Of a stretch of 31,914 nt of DNA, positions 1-7,774 are shown piece after piece; within the stretch, counting starts at the first letter, position 1; each line of letters starts with the position of its first letter. The notes beneath the pieces are model-generated. The model saw only the letters and a list, made by a program, of their open reading frames with translations. It was not told the origin of the DNA and ran no database searches. Made by a program: the position numbers and the translations under genes. This stretch comes from JBCDBL01 sp039183635 (lineage in GTDB: Bacteria; Pseudomonadota; Alphaproteobacteria; Caulobacterales; Parvularculaceae). The stretch covers positions 1-31,914 of the forward strand of contig JBCDBL010000040.1 of the NCBI GenBank assembly GCA_039183635.1, in the 5' to 3' direction.

Positions 1-46
1 GCTTCGCCGCCCTTGACGGCCTCATCCCCAGGAAAAGACTGGCCTA

Positions 47-83
47 CATGGGCTTTAAGCCGGTTTCCGGCTTAAAGCCCATG
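47..83. repeat. Perfect 17-bp hairpin downstream of prpC
   Basis: The arms CATGGGCTTTAAGCCGG (47-63) and its exact reverse complement (67-83) flank a TTT loop. The hairpin lies about 86 bp past the prpC stop on the minus strand, so it could end the prp transcript. No U-run follows it on that strand, which argues against a standard intrinsic terminator. The remaining bases 1-169 hold no supportable gene. It could also be a dispersed palindromic repeat or an artefact of a contig edge. Confidence 0.6.
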
Positions 84-169
84 GCGAGAAAAAACCGTCT
101 CGGACAGCAACAGCGCGTCTTGATACGGACAACCTATGGAAAGCCCGCATCTAAACAGTCGATCCGTTG

Positions 170-1303
170 TTACCGTTGGCCGATTGGCGCCACGTCGCGT
201 TGCGCTTCGCCGACATAATTTGAGAGCGGCCGAATGAGCTTGTTTTTCGCAAGATGCTCCATGATATGGGCCGTCCACCCCGTAATGCGGCTGACCACGA
301 AGATCGGCGTGAACATCGGAATCTCGAAGCCCATGAGGTAATAGGCCGGACCCGCCGGGAAATCGAGATTGGGGTAGATGCCTTTTTCCGCCACCATGGT
401 CTCGTCGAGAATGCGGGACATCTCCCAATAGGTTTTCGCCTCATCGGTTCCGATGACGTCGACCATTTTCTTGTAGGCCTCGGTCATCGTCGGCACGCGG
501 CTGTCGCCGGACCGGTACACCCGGTGGCCGAAGCCCATGATTTTTTTCTTCGTGGCGAGGGCGTCGAGCATCCACGCTTTCGCGGCGTCGGGGGAGCCGA
601 CTTCTTTCAGCATATGCATCACCGCCTCGTTGGCGCCGCCATGGAGGGGACCTTTCAGGGAGCCGATGGCGCCTGTGACGCCGGAATAAATGTCCGATGT
701 GGAAGAAACGATTGTGCGCCCGGTGAAGGTGGACGCGTTAAAGGAATGCTCCGCATAAAGCGTCATGGAGATGTCGAAGCATTTGACCACCTCGGGCGCG
801 GGCACCTCGCCGAAGCACATGTGGAAAAAGTTTTCCGAAAAGGCGAGGTCGGGGTTCGGCGCGATCGGCGCTTTGCCGTTGCGCAGGCGGAAATCCGCAG
901 CGACGATTTGCGGGATTTTAGCGTACATGCGGATCGACTTGTCCATCAGCCCTTCAGGGGAGGAATCGTCGGTCGTGCTGTCTTCCTGACCGAGAAAGCT
1001 CACGGCCGTGCGCAGCGTGTCCATGGGGTGGGCGGATTTGTTGAATTTGCCCATGACGTCGAGGAGTTCGGCGCTGAGGCCGCGTTCGGCTTTTTCCTTG
1101 GCGTTCAGCTCGTCAAGCTGGGATTGCGTCGGCAGCTCCCCGTTCCAGATGAGGTAGGCCACCTCTTCGAAGCGGCAGTCTTTGGCAAGGTCCTGGACCT
1201 TATAGCCGCGATAGGTGAGGGAGTTGATCTCCGGCATCACCTTGGAAATCGCTGTGTCGTCCGCCAGTACGCCCGCGAGACCGTATTTTACTTCTTCGCT
1301 CAT
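170..1303 (-). CDS. prpC: 2-methylcitrate synthase (citrate synthase family)
   Basis: This enzyme condenses propionyl-CoA with oxaloacetate to 2-methylcitrate, the entry step of the cytosolic methylcitrate cycle. The 377-residue protein has the citrate synthase landmarks: LHGGANEAVM with the substrate-binding and catalytic His region, GFGHRVYRSGDSRVP with the second catalytic His, and YPNLDFPAG with the catalytic Asp. The length suits the short PrpC/type-II-like branch rather than the roughly 430-residue GltA branch, and the neighbours prpB and prpD settle the substrate. The start is firm: AAGGAGAGG sits just upstream of the ATG. It is the last gene of the minus-strand prp operon, 25 bp after prpB. 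It could have some citrate synthase activity as well, as is common for PrpC. Confidence 0.95.
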   Translation of the reverse strand: MSEEVKYGLAGVLADDTAISKVMPEINSLTYRGYKVQDLAKDCRFEEVAYLIWNGELPTQSQLDELNAKEKAERGLSAELLDVMGKFNKSAHPMDTLRTAVSFLGQEDSTTDDSSPEGLMDKSIRMYAKIPQIVAADFRLRNGKAPIAPNPDLAFSENFFHMCFGEVPAPEVVKCFDISMTLYAEHSFNASTFTGRTIVSSTSDIYSGVTGAIGSLKGPLHGGANEAVMHMLKEVGSPDAAKAWMLDALATKKKIMGFGHRVYRSGDSRVPTMTEAYKKMVDVIGTDEAKTYWEMSRILDETMVAEKGIYPNLDFPAGPAYYLMGFEIPMFTPIFVVSRITGWTAHIMEHLAKNKLIRPLSNYVGEAQRDVAPIGQR

Positions 1304-1328
1304 GATCGCCTCTCCTTAAAGTGAAAGC

Positions 1329-2240
1329 TTAATCTGTCGGCGTATCGCCAACTGTGAAATTGAAAATAGATGTGTCGTAGGCGTTGTAATCTTCATACCG
1401 TAGAAGATCGTACAGGTCCTTACGGTGCTGCATCTCATCGAGAACGCCGTTCTGGTCGCCGTCTTTTAAGATGCGGTCGAGTCCGCGATCGGCGGCGCCC
1501 ATGGCGAGGCGCAAAGTCGTCACCGGGTAAATCACAAGGTTGAAACCAAGATTTTCAAGCTCGGTCTTGTTCAAAAGGCGGGACTTGCCGAATTCCGTCA
1601 TGTTGGCGAGCAAGGGGACGTCGATGGCCTTGCGCACCGCCTCGAACTCCTGCTCGCTTTTCATGGCTTCGGGGAAAATCATCTCCGCGCCGGCGTCGAC
1701 ATAGGCTTTCATCCGGTCGATGGCTTTGTCGAGACCTTCTACGGCGCGGGCGTCGGAGCGGGCGATCAGAAGAAAGTTCGGGTCGCGCTTGGCGTCGGCG
1801 GCGGCTTTTACGCGCTGGGTCATAATCTCCGTAGAGACAATCTCCTTGCCGTCCAAGTGACCGCAGCGTTTCGGCATCACCTGGTCTTCGATATGGCAGC
1901 CGGCCACCCCCGCTTCCTCCATGGTGCGGATCGTGCGGGCGGCGGCCATAGGCTCGCCAAAGCCCGTGTCGATGTCGATGATCGCAGGAAGATCCGTCAC
2001 CCGAGCGATTTGCTGGCCGCGGTCGGCGAACTCCGTCATCGTGGCGATGCCGATGTCCGGCAGGCAAAGGTCGGCGGACAGAACGGCGCCGGAAATGTAA
2101 ATCCCGTCAAAGCCCTTGCGTTCGATCAGTTGCGCGCAGAGCGGGTTGAAGGCGCCTGGAAACTGCAACAGGTTTCCGCTGTTCAACTGTGTGCGAAAGT
2201 CTTTGCGTTTTTGCTCAGCATGTTTGTTCGTAAACAGCAT
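1329..2240 (-). CDS. prpB: 2-methylisocitrate lyase
   Basis: PrpB cleaves 2-methylisocitrate into pyruvate and succinate, the last step of the methylcitrate cycle. The 303-residue protein belongs to the isocitrate lyase/PEP mutase TIM-barrel family. Visible marks are the catalytic-Cys loop PKRCGHLDGKE, the metal-binding region DIDTGFGEP and LLIARSDARAVEGLDKAI. The length is normal for PrpB (about 290-305) and far below that of isocitrate lyase AceA (about 430 or more). A GAAGGA Shine-Dalgarno-like stretch lies about 11 bp before the ATG. The gene sits 27 bp after the NTF2-like gene and 25 bp before prpC, so all are likely one transcript. No abnormal residues were noticed. Confidence 0.95.
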   Translation of the reverse strand: MLFTNKHAEQKRKDFRTQLNSGNLLQFPGAFNPLCAQLIERKGFDGIYISGAVLSADLCLPDIGIATMTEFADRGQQIARVTDLPAIIDIDTGFGEPMAAARTIRTMEEAGVAGCHIEDQVMPKRCGHLDGKEIVSTEIMTQRVKAAADAKRDPNFLLIARSDARAVEGLDKAIDRMKAYVDAGAEMIFPEAMKSEQEFEAVRKAIDVPLLANMTEFGKSRLLNKTELENLGFNLVIYPVTTLRLAMGAADRGLDRILKDGDQNGVLDEMQHRKDLYDLLRYEDYNAYDTSIFNFTVGDTPTD

Positions 2241-2267
2241 ATCGCCGTCGATCCTTCTTTTTAAAAA

Positions 2268-2684
2268 TTACTGCGGCGCATGTGTCGCCGCTTCAAAACG
2301 AGCGCGCATAGCGTCCGCCAAATTCATGAGACCGCTCATGGGACGCACCATGACTGTAAACTCGATAATTTTTCCGTCCTTATCGAATTTGATGTAATCT
2401 GCTCCCTGCAGACTTTTATCGCCAACCCTGGCTGTGAACTCCAAAGCGATGCTTCGTGCGTCCTCTGTGTAAAATTCACGATGATAGGTGAAATCCTCAA
2501 ACACCGTGATGACTGTGCTCAAAATGAACTTCAGGGCTTCCCGCCCTTCATATGGCTTAAATACGGCCGGGGAGAAAAACACGGCGTTTTCATGGGCCAT
2601 CTCGTCAAGGGCGGACAGATCACGCGCCTCCACCATAGCGTGCCAACGTTTTACGAAAGCCGTTGCAGAGGTGAAGGCGGTCAT
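2268..2684 (-). CDS. NTF2-like (SnoaL-type) small protein in the prp operon
   Basis: A 138-residue protein with the general pattern of the NTF2/SnoaL cone fold: an N-terminal helix (FVKRWHAMVEARDLSALDEMAHENAVFFSP), then FKPYEGREALKFIL, and alternating beta strands ending in GADYIKFDKDGKIIEFTVMVRPMSGL. This fold hosts small isomerases, dehydratases and ligand-binding proteins, and the sequence alone does not say which. It has no signal peptide. AAAAGGA lies 8 bp before the ATG. It sits 26 bp after prpD and 27 bp before prpB, inside the methylcitrate operon, so it is probably co-expressed with those enzymes. A role on a methylcitrate-cycle intermediate (for example an accessory isomerase) is only inference. 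Confidence 0.85.
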   Translation of the reverse strand: MTAFTSATAFVKRWHAMVEARDLSALDEMAHENAVFFSPAVFKPYEGREALKFILSTVITVFEDFTYHREFYTEDARSIALEFTARVGDKSLQGADYIKFDKDGKIIEFTVMVRPMSGLMNLADAMRARFEAATHAPQ

Positions 2685-2710
2685 GGGCGATGTCCTTTTG
2701 TCATGTGGCG

Positions 2711-4243
2711 TTAGAAAATCCCTTTCGCCGCATTTTCCTCCAAATACCCCGCCGGCGCTACAGGGTTCAGCAGGCGTACTTCGTCCGCTGAAAGGTCCGG
2801 CAACCGCTGGACAAGTTCCAGGAACCGGGCGCTTTCGGCCGGGTCCAGAATGTCATCGGTCAGAATTTTGAACTTGTTGATGTATTCGGCGCGGCCGAAC
2901 GGGCGGGCGCCAAGCGTGTGGGCGTTGGCGACAGCCATTTCGTCGACAAGGCTGGAGCCGTCTTCGAATATGATCTCCACCTTTGCGCCGAAAGCTTTTT
3001 CATTCGGATCGCGGGAGTGATAGCGGCGCGTCCATTCCGGGTCTTCCGTCGTCCGAATTTTATGCCACAGGCGCACCGTATCCGGGCGGGCGGCCCGCTC
3101 CGGCGCGTAGGAGCGGACATGGTGCCATTCGCCGTCCTGCAGGGCGACGGCGAAAATGTACATGATCGAATGGTCCAGCGTTTCCCGAGAAGCTTTAGGG
3201 TCCATTTTCTGGGGATCGCCCGCGCCGGTGCCGATGACGTAGTGGGTGTGGTGGGAGGTGTGGATCACAATCTCCTTCACCTTGTCGAAATCGTCGATTT
3301 GTTTGCCCATGTTGAATGCAAGATCGATCAGCGCCTGGGACTGGTACTCTGCTGAATGTTCTTTCGTGTACGTATCGAGAATCGCGCGCTTGGCTTCGCC
3401 GGGGGCGGGCAGGGGAACATCGTAGGCCGGGCCGAACGGGCTTTCGCCCTTGTCCCTGGCCGTGCGGCCGTTGAGGATCCACGCCAGGACGCTGTCCTCG
3501 CCCTCGTAAATGGGCGACGGGGCGCCTTCGCCGCGCATGCAGCGGTCGACCGCCTCGATCGCCGTCTTGCCGGCGTAGGCGGGGGCAAAGGCTTTCCAGC
3601 TTGAAATTTCCCCTTTGCGGGACTGCCGCGTGGTCACAGTGCAGTGGAGGCCTTGCTGGATCGACTGGTAAATCACCTCCGCATCAAGGCCAAGCACTGT
3701 CCCGACGCCGGCGGCCGCCGACGGGCCGATATGGGCGATATGGTCGATTTTGTGCTCATGCAGGCAGATCGACTTCACAAGGTTCACCTGAATTTCATAA
3801 CCGGTTGCGATTCCGCGCACCAGGTCCTGTCCGGTGCGGCCGCATTGCTGGGCGACGGCGAGAACGGGGGGGATATTGTCCGCCGGGTGCGAATAATCGG
3901 CGGCGAGGAACGTGTCGTGGTAGTCAAGCTCCCGCACCGCCGTACCGTTCGCCCAGGCGGCCCATTCCGCGCACACGGTCTCTCCGGCCGGCGCGCCGAA
4001 CAGCGTCGCGCCGCCGGCGCGGCCGTGGGCCCTGGCTTGCGCCCGCGCCGACTTGATCGGGCCGCGGTTTAAGGACGCGATCGCCACGGACGCGTTGTCG
4101 ATGATGCGGTTTACGATCATGTCCGTCACGTCCGCCTCGATCTCCACGGGATCGGCGGCGACGGCGGCCATTTTCCAGGCCAGCTGATCTTCCCGGGGCA
4201 GGTCGTCTTTGGAGGGGCGGGCGTGGGTTTTATGAATGTCCAT
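2711..4243 (-). CDS. prpD: 2-methylcitrate dehydratase (MmgE/PrpD family)
   Basis: PrpD dehydrates 2-methylcitrate to 2-methyl-cis-aconitate in the methylcitrate cycle. The protein shows the MmgE/PrpD pattern: an N-terminal helical domain with ARAHGRAGGATLFG, ELDYHDTFLAADYSHPADNIPPVLAVAQ, and a C-terminal domain with GDPQKMDPKASRETLDHSIMYIFAVALQDG. The ATG at 4243 (protein starting MDIHKTHARPS, 510 residues) is preferred over an in-frame ATG 33 bp upstream, because ACAAGG lies at good spacing and family members start near here. It is the first gene of the minus-strand prp operon, divergent from the regulator at 4370. No acnD/prpF pair is present, so this is the PrpD-type route. Rehydration to 2-methylisocitrate would rely on an aconitase outside the window. 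Confidence 0.93.
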   Translation of the reverse strand: MDIHKTHARPSKDDLPREDQLAWKMAAVAADPVEIEADVTDMIVNRIIDNASVAIASLNRGPIKSARAQARAHGRAGGATLFGAPAGETVCAEWAAWANGTAVRELDYHDTFLAADYSHPADNIPPVLAVAQQCGRTGQDLVRGIATGYEIQVNLVKSICLHEHKIDHIAHIGPSAAAGVGTVLGLDAEVIYQSIQQGLHCTVTTRQSRKGEISSWKAFAPAYAGKTAIEAVDRCMRGEGAPSPIYEGEDSVLAWILNGRTARDKGESPFGPAYDVPLPAPGEAKRAILDTYTKEHSAEYQSQALIDLAFNMGKQIDDFDKVKEIVIHTSHHTHYVIGTGAGDPQKMDPKASRETLDHSIMYIFAVALQDGEWHHVRSYAPERAARPDTVRLWHKIRTTEDPEWTRRYHSRDPNEKAFGAKVEIIFEDGSSLVDEMAVANAHTLGARPFGRAEYINKFKILTDDILDPAESARFLELVQRLPDLSADEVRLLNPVAPAGYLEENAAKGIF

Positions 4244-4261
4244 GGATAAGCCTTGTGTATC

Positions 4262-4386
4262 TTGCAAATGCTGCATTTGGTGAAATTTGCGAACGGCTTA
4301 TCCCATTTGCGCAAGACAATCACTTAAATTCGTGCCACCATGCAAAACTTGTGAACAGGAATTTGCAAATTGGCGAATTTAGCAAA
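4262..4386. promoter_or_regulatory. Array of TTTGC/GCAAA operator-like sites between prpD and its regulator
   Basis: Sites seen by eye are TTGCAAATGCTGCATTTGG at 4262-4280, ATTTGCGAA at 4285-4293, ATTTGCGCAA at 4305-4314, TGCAAAACTT at 4341-4350, the perfect palindrome ATTTGCAAAT at 4361-4370, and ATTTAGCAAA at 4377-4386. The RamB/PrpR regulator family of actinobacteria is known to bind TTTGCAAA-type sequences, and the neighbouring gene belongs to the same broad family. The 4361-4370 site fills the space between the Shine-Dalgarno and the TTG start of the regulator and the 4377 copy lies just inside the gene, which suggests autoregulation. Core promoter hexamers were not confidently placed. 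Confidence 0.65.
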
Positions 4387-5830
4387 CCACAGCGCTGGCC
4401 GTGAAAAACTCTTTGTCGGCGGCCGTTTGCGCCATATCCGCGCGCAACAGGGCTTGAGCCAGGCGCAATTCGCCGCCGAGCTCGGCCTTTCAGCCAGCTA
4501 CGTCAACCAGCTGGAGCATGACCAACGGCCGGTGTCCGCCGGCGTGCTGCTGAAACTGTCGGACGTGTTCGGGATCGATATCGCCGCTTTATCGAATGAC
4601 GCCGCCGACCGTATGGCGGCGGACTTGCGAGAGGCCCTGGCGGACCCCGTCTACGGCCAGGGCGCGTTGGAGCCGCAGCTGACCCGCCGTCTCGCCGCCA
4701 CGGCGCCGGAGCTGGCCATGGCGTTCCTGAACAGCCACCGGCTCAACCAGAAATACGAAGAGCGTCTGCGTATGGCGGACTCTTCTTTCGAGCGGGACGC
4801 TGGCCCCGGCCCGGCGACGATCGCCGCGCCGCCGCTGCCTTACGAGGAGGTGCGGGATTATTTTCATTATAAGAACAATTACCTCGACCGACTGGATCGC
4901 GCCGCCGAACGATTATCCATGCGCTACGACCTTTACGGGCCATTCGCTTTCGAACGCCTCAGCGCCCATCTTGAGGGCAAACATCGCTTTTCCGTGCGGC
5001 GTGAGACGGTCCTGCCGGACCCTGAGACCATGTATGCAGCAGACATGGGCGCCCGCGTCGTACGGTTGAACGGCGTCCTGTCGCAGTCGACCCTGACGTT
5101 TCAGCTCGCCGCCCTGATCGGCGTGATGGAGGAGGAGGAGGCGATCGCGGACTTGCTGGCGGAGGCGGATTTCCGCACCGACCAGGCCCGTGACATCTGC
5201 CGCATCTCCCTGGCGAATTATTTCGCCGGCGCCGTGATGATGCCCTACAAGCACTTTGCGGAAAACGCCTCGTCGCTCAAACATGATATCGAACGTCTCC
5301 AGCAGCTCTACGGCGCGAGCTTTGAGCAGGTGTGCCACCGCCTCAGCAATCTGCAACGTCCCGGTGCAGCGGGGACGCCGTTTTTCTTCGTTCGGGTGGA
5401 TCAGGCCGGCAACATCACAAAGCGCCACTCGGCGACCAAGTTTCAATTCGCCCGGTTCGGCGGCGCTTGCCCTCTTTGGAACGTACACGATTCATTCGGC
5501 GCCCCCGGCAAGATCCTGGTGCAGATCGCCGAGACGCCGGACGGCGTACAATATATCAGTATTGCGCGGTCGATCATAAAACGGGCCGGCCGCTACGATG
5601 GGTTCGACCGCCGTTACGCCGTCGCGCTTGGCTGCGAATTAAAGCACGCCGATGCGGTGATTTACGCCGAGGGGGTTGATATCGCGGCCCCCAGGGCGGC
5701 GACGCCGATCGGCGTCAGCTGTCGTATTTGCGAGCGCCCCGATTGCCGCCAGCGCGCTTTCCCACCCATTGATCGGGCCCTGTCGGCGGACCCTTTCACC
5801 CGCAATTTCACCCCTTACGCCATTGTTTGA
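4370..5830 (+). CDS. Xre-family regulator of propionate metabolism (short-chain acyl-CoA regulator type)
   Basis: A 486-residue transcription factor. Residues about 15-75 form an Xre helix-turn-helix (LRHIRAQQGLSQAQFAAELGLSASYVNQLEHDQRPVSAG). The middle has an IrrE/ImmA-like region, and the C-terminus carries a cysteine cluster (CRICERPDCRQRAFPP) typical of the DUF2083/ScfR-RamB-PrpR group. Members of that group sense short-chain acyl-CoA or related metabolites and control prp or glyoxylate genes. The start is TTG at 4370, supported by ACAGGA (4355-4360) at 9 bp. It is transcribed divergently from prpD across a spacer rich in TTTGC/GCAAA sites, so it is the likely regulator of the operon. Whether it activates or represses cannot be told. 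Confidence 0.88.
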   Translation: MANLANHSAGREKLFVGGRLRHIRAQQGLSQAQFAAELGLSASYVNQLEHDQRPVSAGVLLKLSDVFGIDIAALSNDAADRMAADLREALADPVYGQGALEPQLTRRLAATAPELAMAFLNSHRLNQKYEERLRMADSSFERDAGPGPATIAAPPLPYEEVRDYFHYKNNYLDRLDRAAERLSMRYDLYGPFAFERLSAHLEGKHRFSVRRETVLPDPETMYAADMGARVVRLNGVLSQSTLTFQLAALIGVMEEEEAIADLLAEADFRTDQARDICRISLANYFAGAVMMPYKHFAENASSLKHDIERLQQLYGASFEQVCHRLSNLQRPGAAGTPFFFVRVDQAGNITKRHSATKFQFARFGGACPLWNVHDSFGAPGKILVQIAETPDGVQYISIARSIIKRAGRYDGFDRRYAVALGCELKHADAVIYAEGVDIAAPRAATPIGVSCRICERPDCRQRAFPPIDRALSADPFTRNFTPYAIV

Positions 5831-5849
5831 GGCGCCTCTCGGGGGCGCC
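5831..5849 (+). terminator. Candidate hairpin after the regulator gene
   Basis: GGCGCC (5831-5836) and GGCGCC (5844-5849) can pair around a 7-nt loop directly after the TGA. There is no clear T-run next to the stem, only a T/A-rich stretch further on, so termination strength is uncertain. Confidence 0.4.
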
Positions 5850-5882
5850 GACATATATTTGTCGTAATTTCAGCGAAAGGCC

Positions 5883-5911
5883 TTGCAATCCGCCGCCGAG
5901 GCCGTCATAAC
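5883..5911 (+). promoter_or_regulatory. Probable sigma70-type promoter of the initiator tRNA
   Basis: TTGCAA (5883-5888) and CATAAC (5906-5911) are 17 bp apart. Each matches the consensus at 4 of 6 positions. The spacing places a start point about 10 bp ahead of the tRNA. Confidence 0.5.
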
Positions 5912-5927
5912 CGCCCCTCTTCGTTGA

Positions 5928-6004
<77 letters not shown>

Positions 6005-6304
6005 ACTTATCCTGCGAAATGCCGGAACGTTCATCGCCACTGGAGTCTTTGCTGTTTATCATCACGTTCTCCATTATGGGGGCGAACAGCGACTGCATAT
6101 TTTCATGATTTGATATGTAGCGACCGGCAAAATGTCTGCCAGATCGCCATTTAAGTCGATAAAAGTGGGTCGATTGTTGCGTCCGGCGTCAGAACGACTT
6201 TGCAAAAGAGCGCGCGCGGGAGTGCGGCGGCCTCAGCTCGGCGATCTTCGATCTTGAGCGACTGGATAAGCTTGTGAATTTCTTCGTCGACTTCTTTCGA
6301 GAGT
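6005..6304. other. Gene-free spacer after the tRNA
   Basis: About 300 bp without a supportable gene. On the minus strand an open frame runs from about 6357 to a stop at 6151-6153 (reading KEVDEEIHKLIQSLKIEDRR near its middle). It has no usable start codon and overlaps the end of the next gene, so it may be a remnant or chance. No hairpin with a T-run was seen after the tRNA. Confidence 0.4.
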
Positions 6305-7561
6305 TTATTTTGTCCGCCCTTTGCGACGACGGACCATCCATTGCATGATCGTCATCATCATCGGTCTGATCAGCGGGGCGAACAGCCTGACGAGCAGCGA
6401 TGGCTTTGGCGTATGCTCATAGGACTGAAATTTATCAAAGCCGAGTTTTTCGACAATAGGGCTCACCATAGGCACGGCGATTCCATCGATCGCTATGCCT
6501 GTTGCGTTTGCAATTCTGTTCATTCGCTGAAAATTAGCGGCGACAGCCGCCGCATCGCATACCGCGGCAGGGCCCATCGCGTTTGACAGCGCATTGCGGG
6601 CGATGGCGATCTCTGCAGCCTCCCGACGCGATAGGGCATCGGTAAACTCTATTAATGCTTTGCCATGCTTTACGCCGCTGTGCTCCACATCTTCGCCCCC
6701 GACGACAGCGCCCATATTGATGTCCTCTTGCGCTATTTTGCCGCTTATATCCAACACCATCGTATGTCCGCTGGCGCAATAGACGCATTCGTTCAGTACA
6801 GAAACACGGCTTGCAATCAATTCTATCTGCATTCGATCAAGAGCGCGACCCTGCACCATAGCAGCCATGTCGCCCATTTGTTCAAATGTCATATAGTAAG
6901 CGTTGAATTGCGGAATATATTCACGGATGGCGTTCGGCACCAATGTCACCGCACGTATCACATTTCCCGCCGTACTTGCGCCTTGGAATATATCGGCCTC
7001 GGCGCCGACGGCGCCATCCGGTTTGATCATCGGTACAAAGCCCGTCTCCGATTCAAGCTGAGCGTCCGGCACGCGATACTGTGTCGGGGTTCCGGCCAGA
7101 GGCGTCGGCAAGGTCTCGAGCGGCAAGCCCAAGGCGCGGTGAAACTCATCCACCGGCAATGTCAATATAATGACGCCCAGAAGTTCTATGTAATGCTCTG
7201 CTGAGACGCCGTCTTTACGCAAGCTATCCACGTAGGATTGGGTGATGCGTCCTGAATCGGTGGTTATGCGGTGTATCGCGTCAATGGCGTGTTCTCCCAA
7301 AACATCCATACTTCCCGGAGCGTGATCATGTACTCCTTGTACAGCATTTGGCGATAAGGCGGTTTTTCGCTTGCGACACAGGTTGCAATTCAGCGCGGCG
7401 CGCGTTTCAGCGGCGATTGCAACGCGCTGTGCGCCGGTCCACCATGTGCCTGGTTTGGATATGTCCGCCCAGGCTTGACGATTAACTTGAAGAATATCCT
7501 CGCGGATCGGCAGAGAAACCGAATCGGCGTTTTCAAGGGGCGGCCTTTGCAACTGTTCCAT
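6305..7561 (-). CDS. Two-domain AhpD/carboxymuconolactone-decarboxylase-like protein
   Basis: A 418-residue protein with two AhpD-like helical halves. The first half has C59-N-L-C62 in AAETRAALNCNLCRKRK but no His after the pair. The second has C259-V-Y-C262 and H266 in NECVYCASGHTMV, the classical CxxC-x3-H of peroxidase-type AhpD proteins. AhpD proteins use the Cys pair for thiol-disulfide or peroxidase chemistry. The C-terminus (SLLVRLFAPLIRPMMMTIMQWMVRRRK) is hydrophobic then basic, which suggests membrane association. The gene is single, with a promoter-like sequence just upstream. The substrate is unknown, and a decarboxylase or peroxidase function is family inference only. Confidence 0.8.
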   Translation of the reverse strand: MEQLQRPPLENADSVSLPIREDILQVNRQAWADISKPGTWWTGAQRVAIAAETRAALNCNLCRKRKTALSPNAVQGVHDHAPGSMDVLGEHAIDAIHRITTDSGRITQSYVDSLRKDGVSAEHYIELLGVIILTLPVDEFHRALGLPLETLPTPLAGTPTQYRVPDAQLESETGFVPMIKPDGAVGAEADIFQGASTAGNVIRAVTLVPNAIREYIPQFNAYYMTFEQMGDMAAMVQGRALDRMQIELIASRVSVLNECVYCASGHTMVLDISGKIAQEDINMGAVVGGEDVEHSGVKHGKALIEFTDALSRREAAEIAIARNALSNAMGPAAVCDAAAVAANFQRMNRIANATGIAIDGIAVPMVSPIVEKLGFDKFQSYEHTPKPSLLVRLFAPLIRPMMMTIMQWMVRRRKGRTK

Positions 7562-7601
7562 AGACGCAGTTTATTCGCACGCCGCCGCCCATGCGCAATG
7601 G

Positions 7602-7629
7602 AGTATAAGTGATACTGCGTATTTGTCTT
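7602..7629 (-). promoter_or_regulatory. Promoter and palindrome ahead of the AhpD-like gene
   Basis: Read on the minus strand, AAGACA (7629-7624) and TATACT (7607-7602) are 16 bp apart, a reasonable sigma70-type pair. This puts the start point about 35 bp before the ATG at 7561. The -10 element lies inside the inverted repeat AGTAT-N5-ATACT (7602-7616), a possible operator. Confidence 0.45.
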
Positions 7630-7774
7630 TATTTACGCCTGCATCTAAGGACGCGCCGCGTGGGCGAAAGGCAGGGGCGCTATAGCGGGGCGCAAATCGG
7701 CGCCTCACTTCACCTGTGATCCGCCCTGGCGCCTTCGACGTCGTTTCACCTGGCGCAAAGCGTTGAATTAACCA

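Noticed and set aside
1..75. Possible 3' end of a plus-strand gene stopping at 73-75
   Set aside because: Only 24 codons are visible, with no recognisable sequence, and they run through the hairpin; not supportable.
254..1324. Long open frame (356 codons) on the plus strand opposite prpC
   Set aside because: It is the exact antisense of a well-supported gene, shows no recognisable domain, and such mirror frames are expected from GC-rich codon use.
6151..6357. Open minus-strand frame ending at 6151 with helix-like residues
   Set aside because: No start codon or ribosome site, it overlaps the end of the AhpD-like gene, and no family is recognised; at most a remnant.
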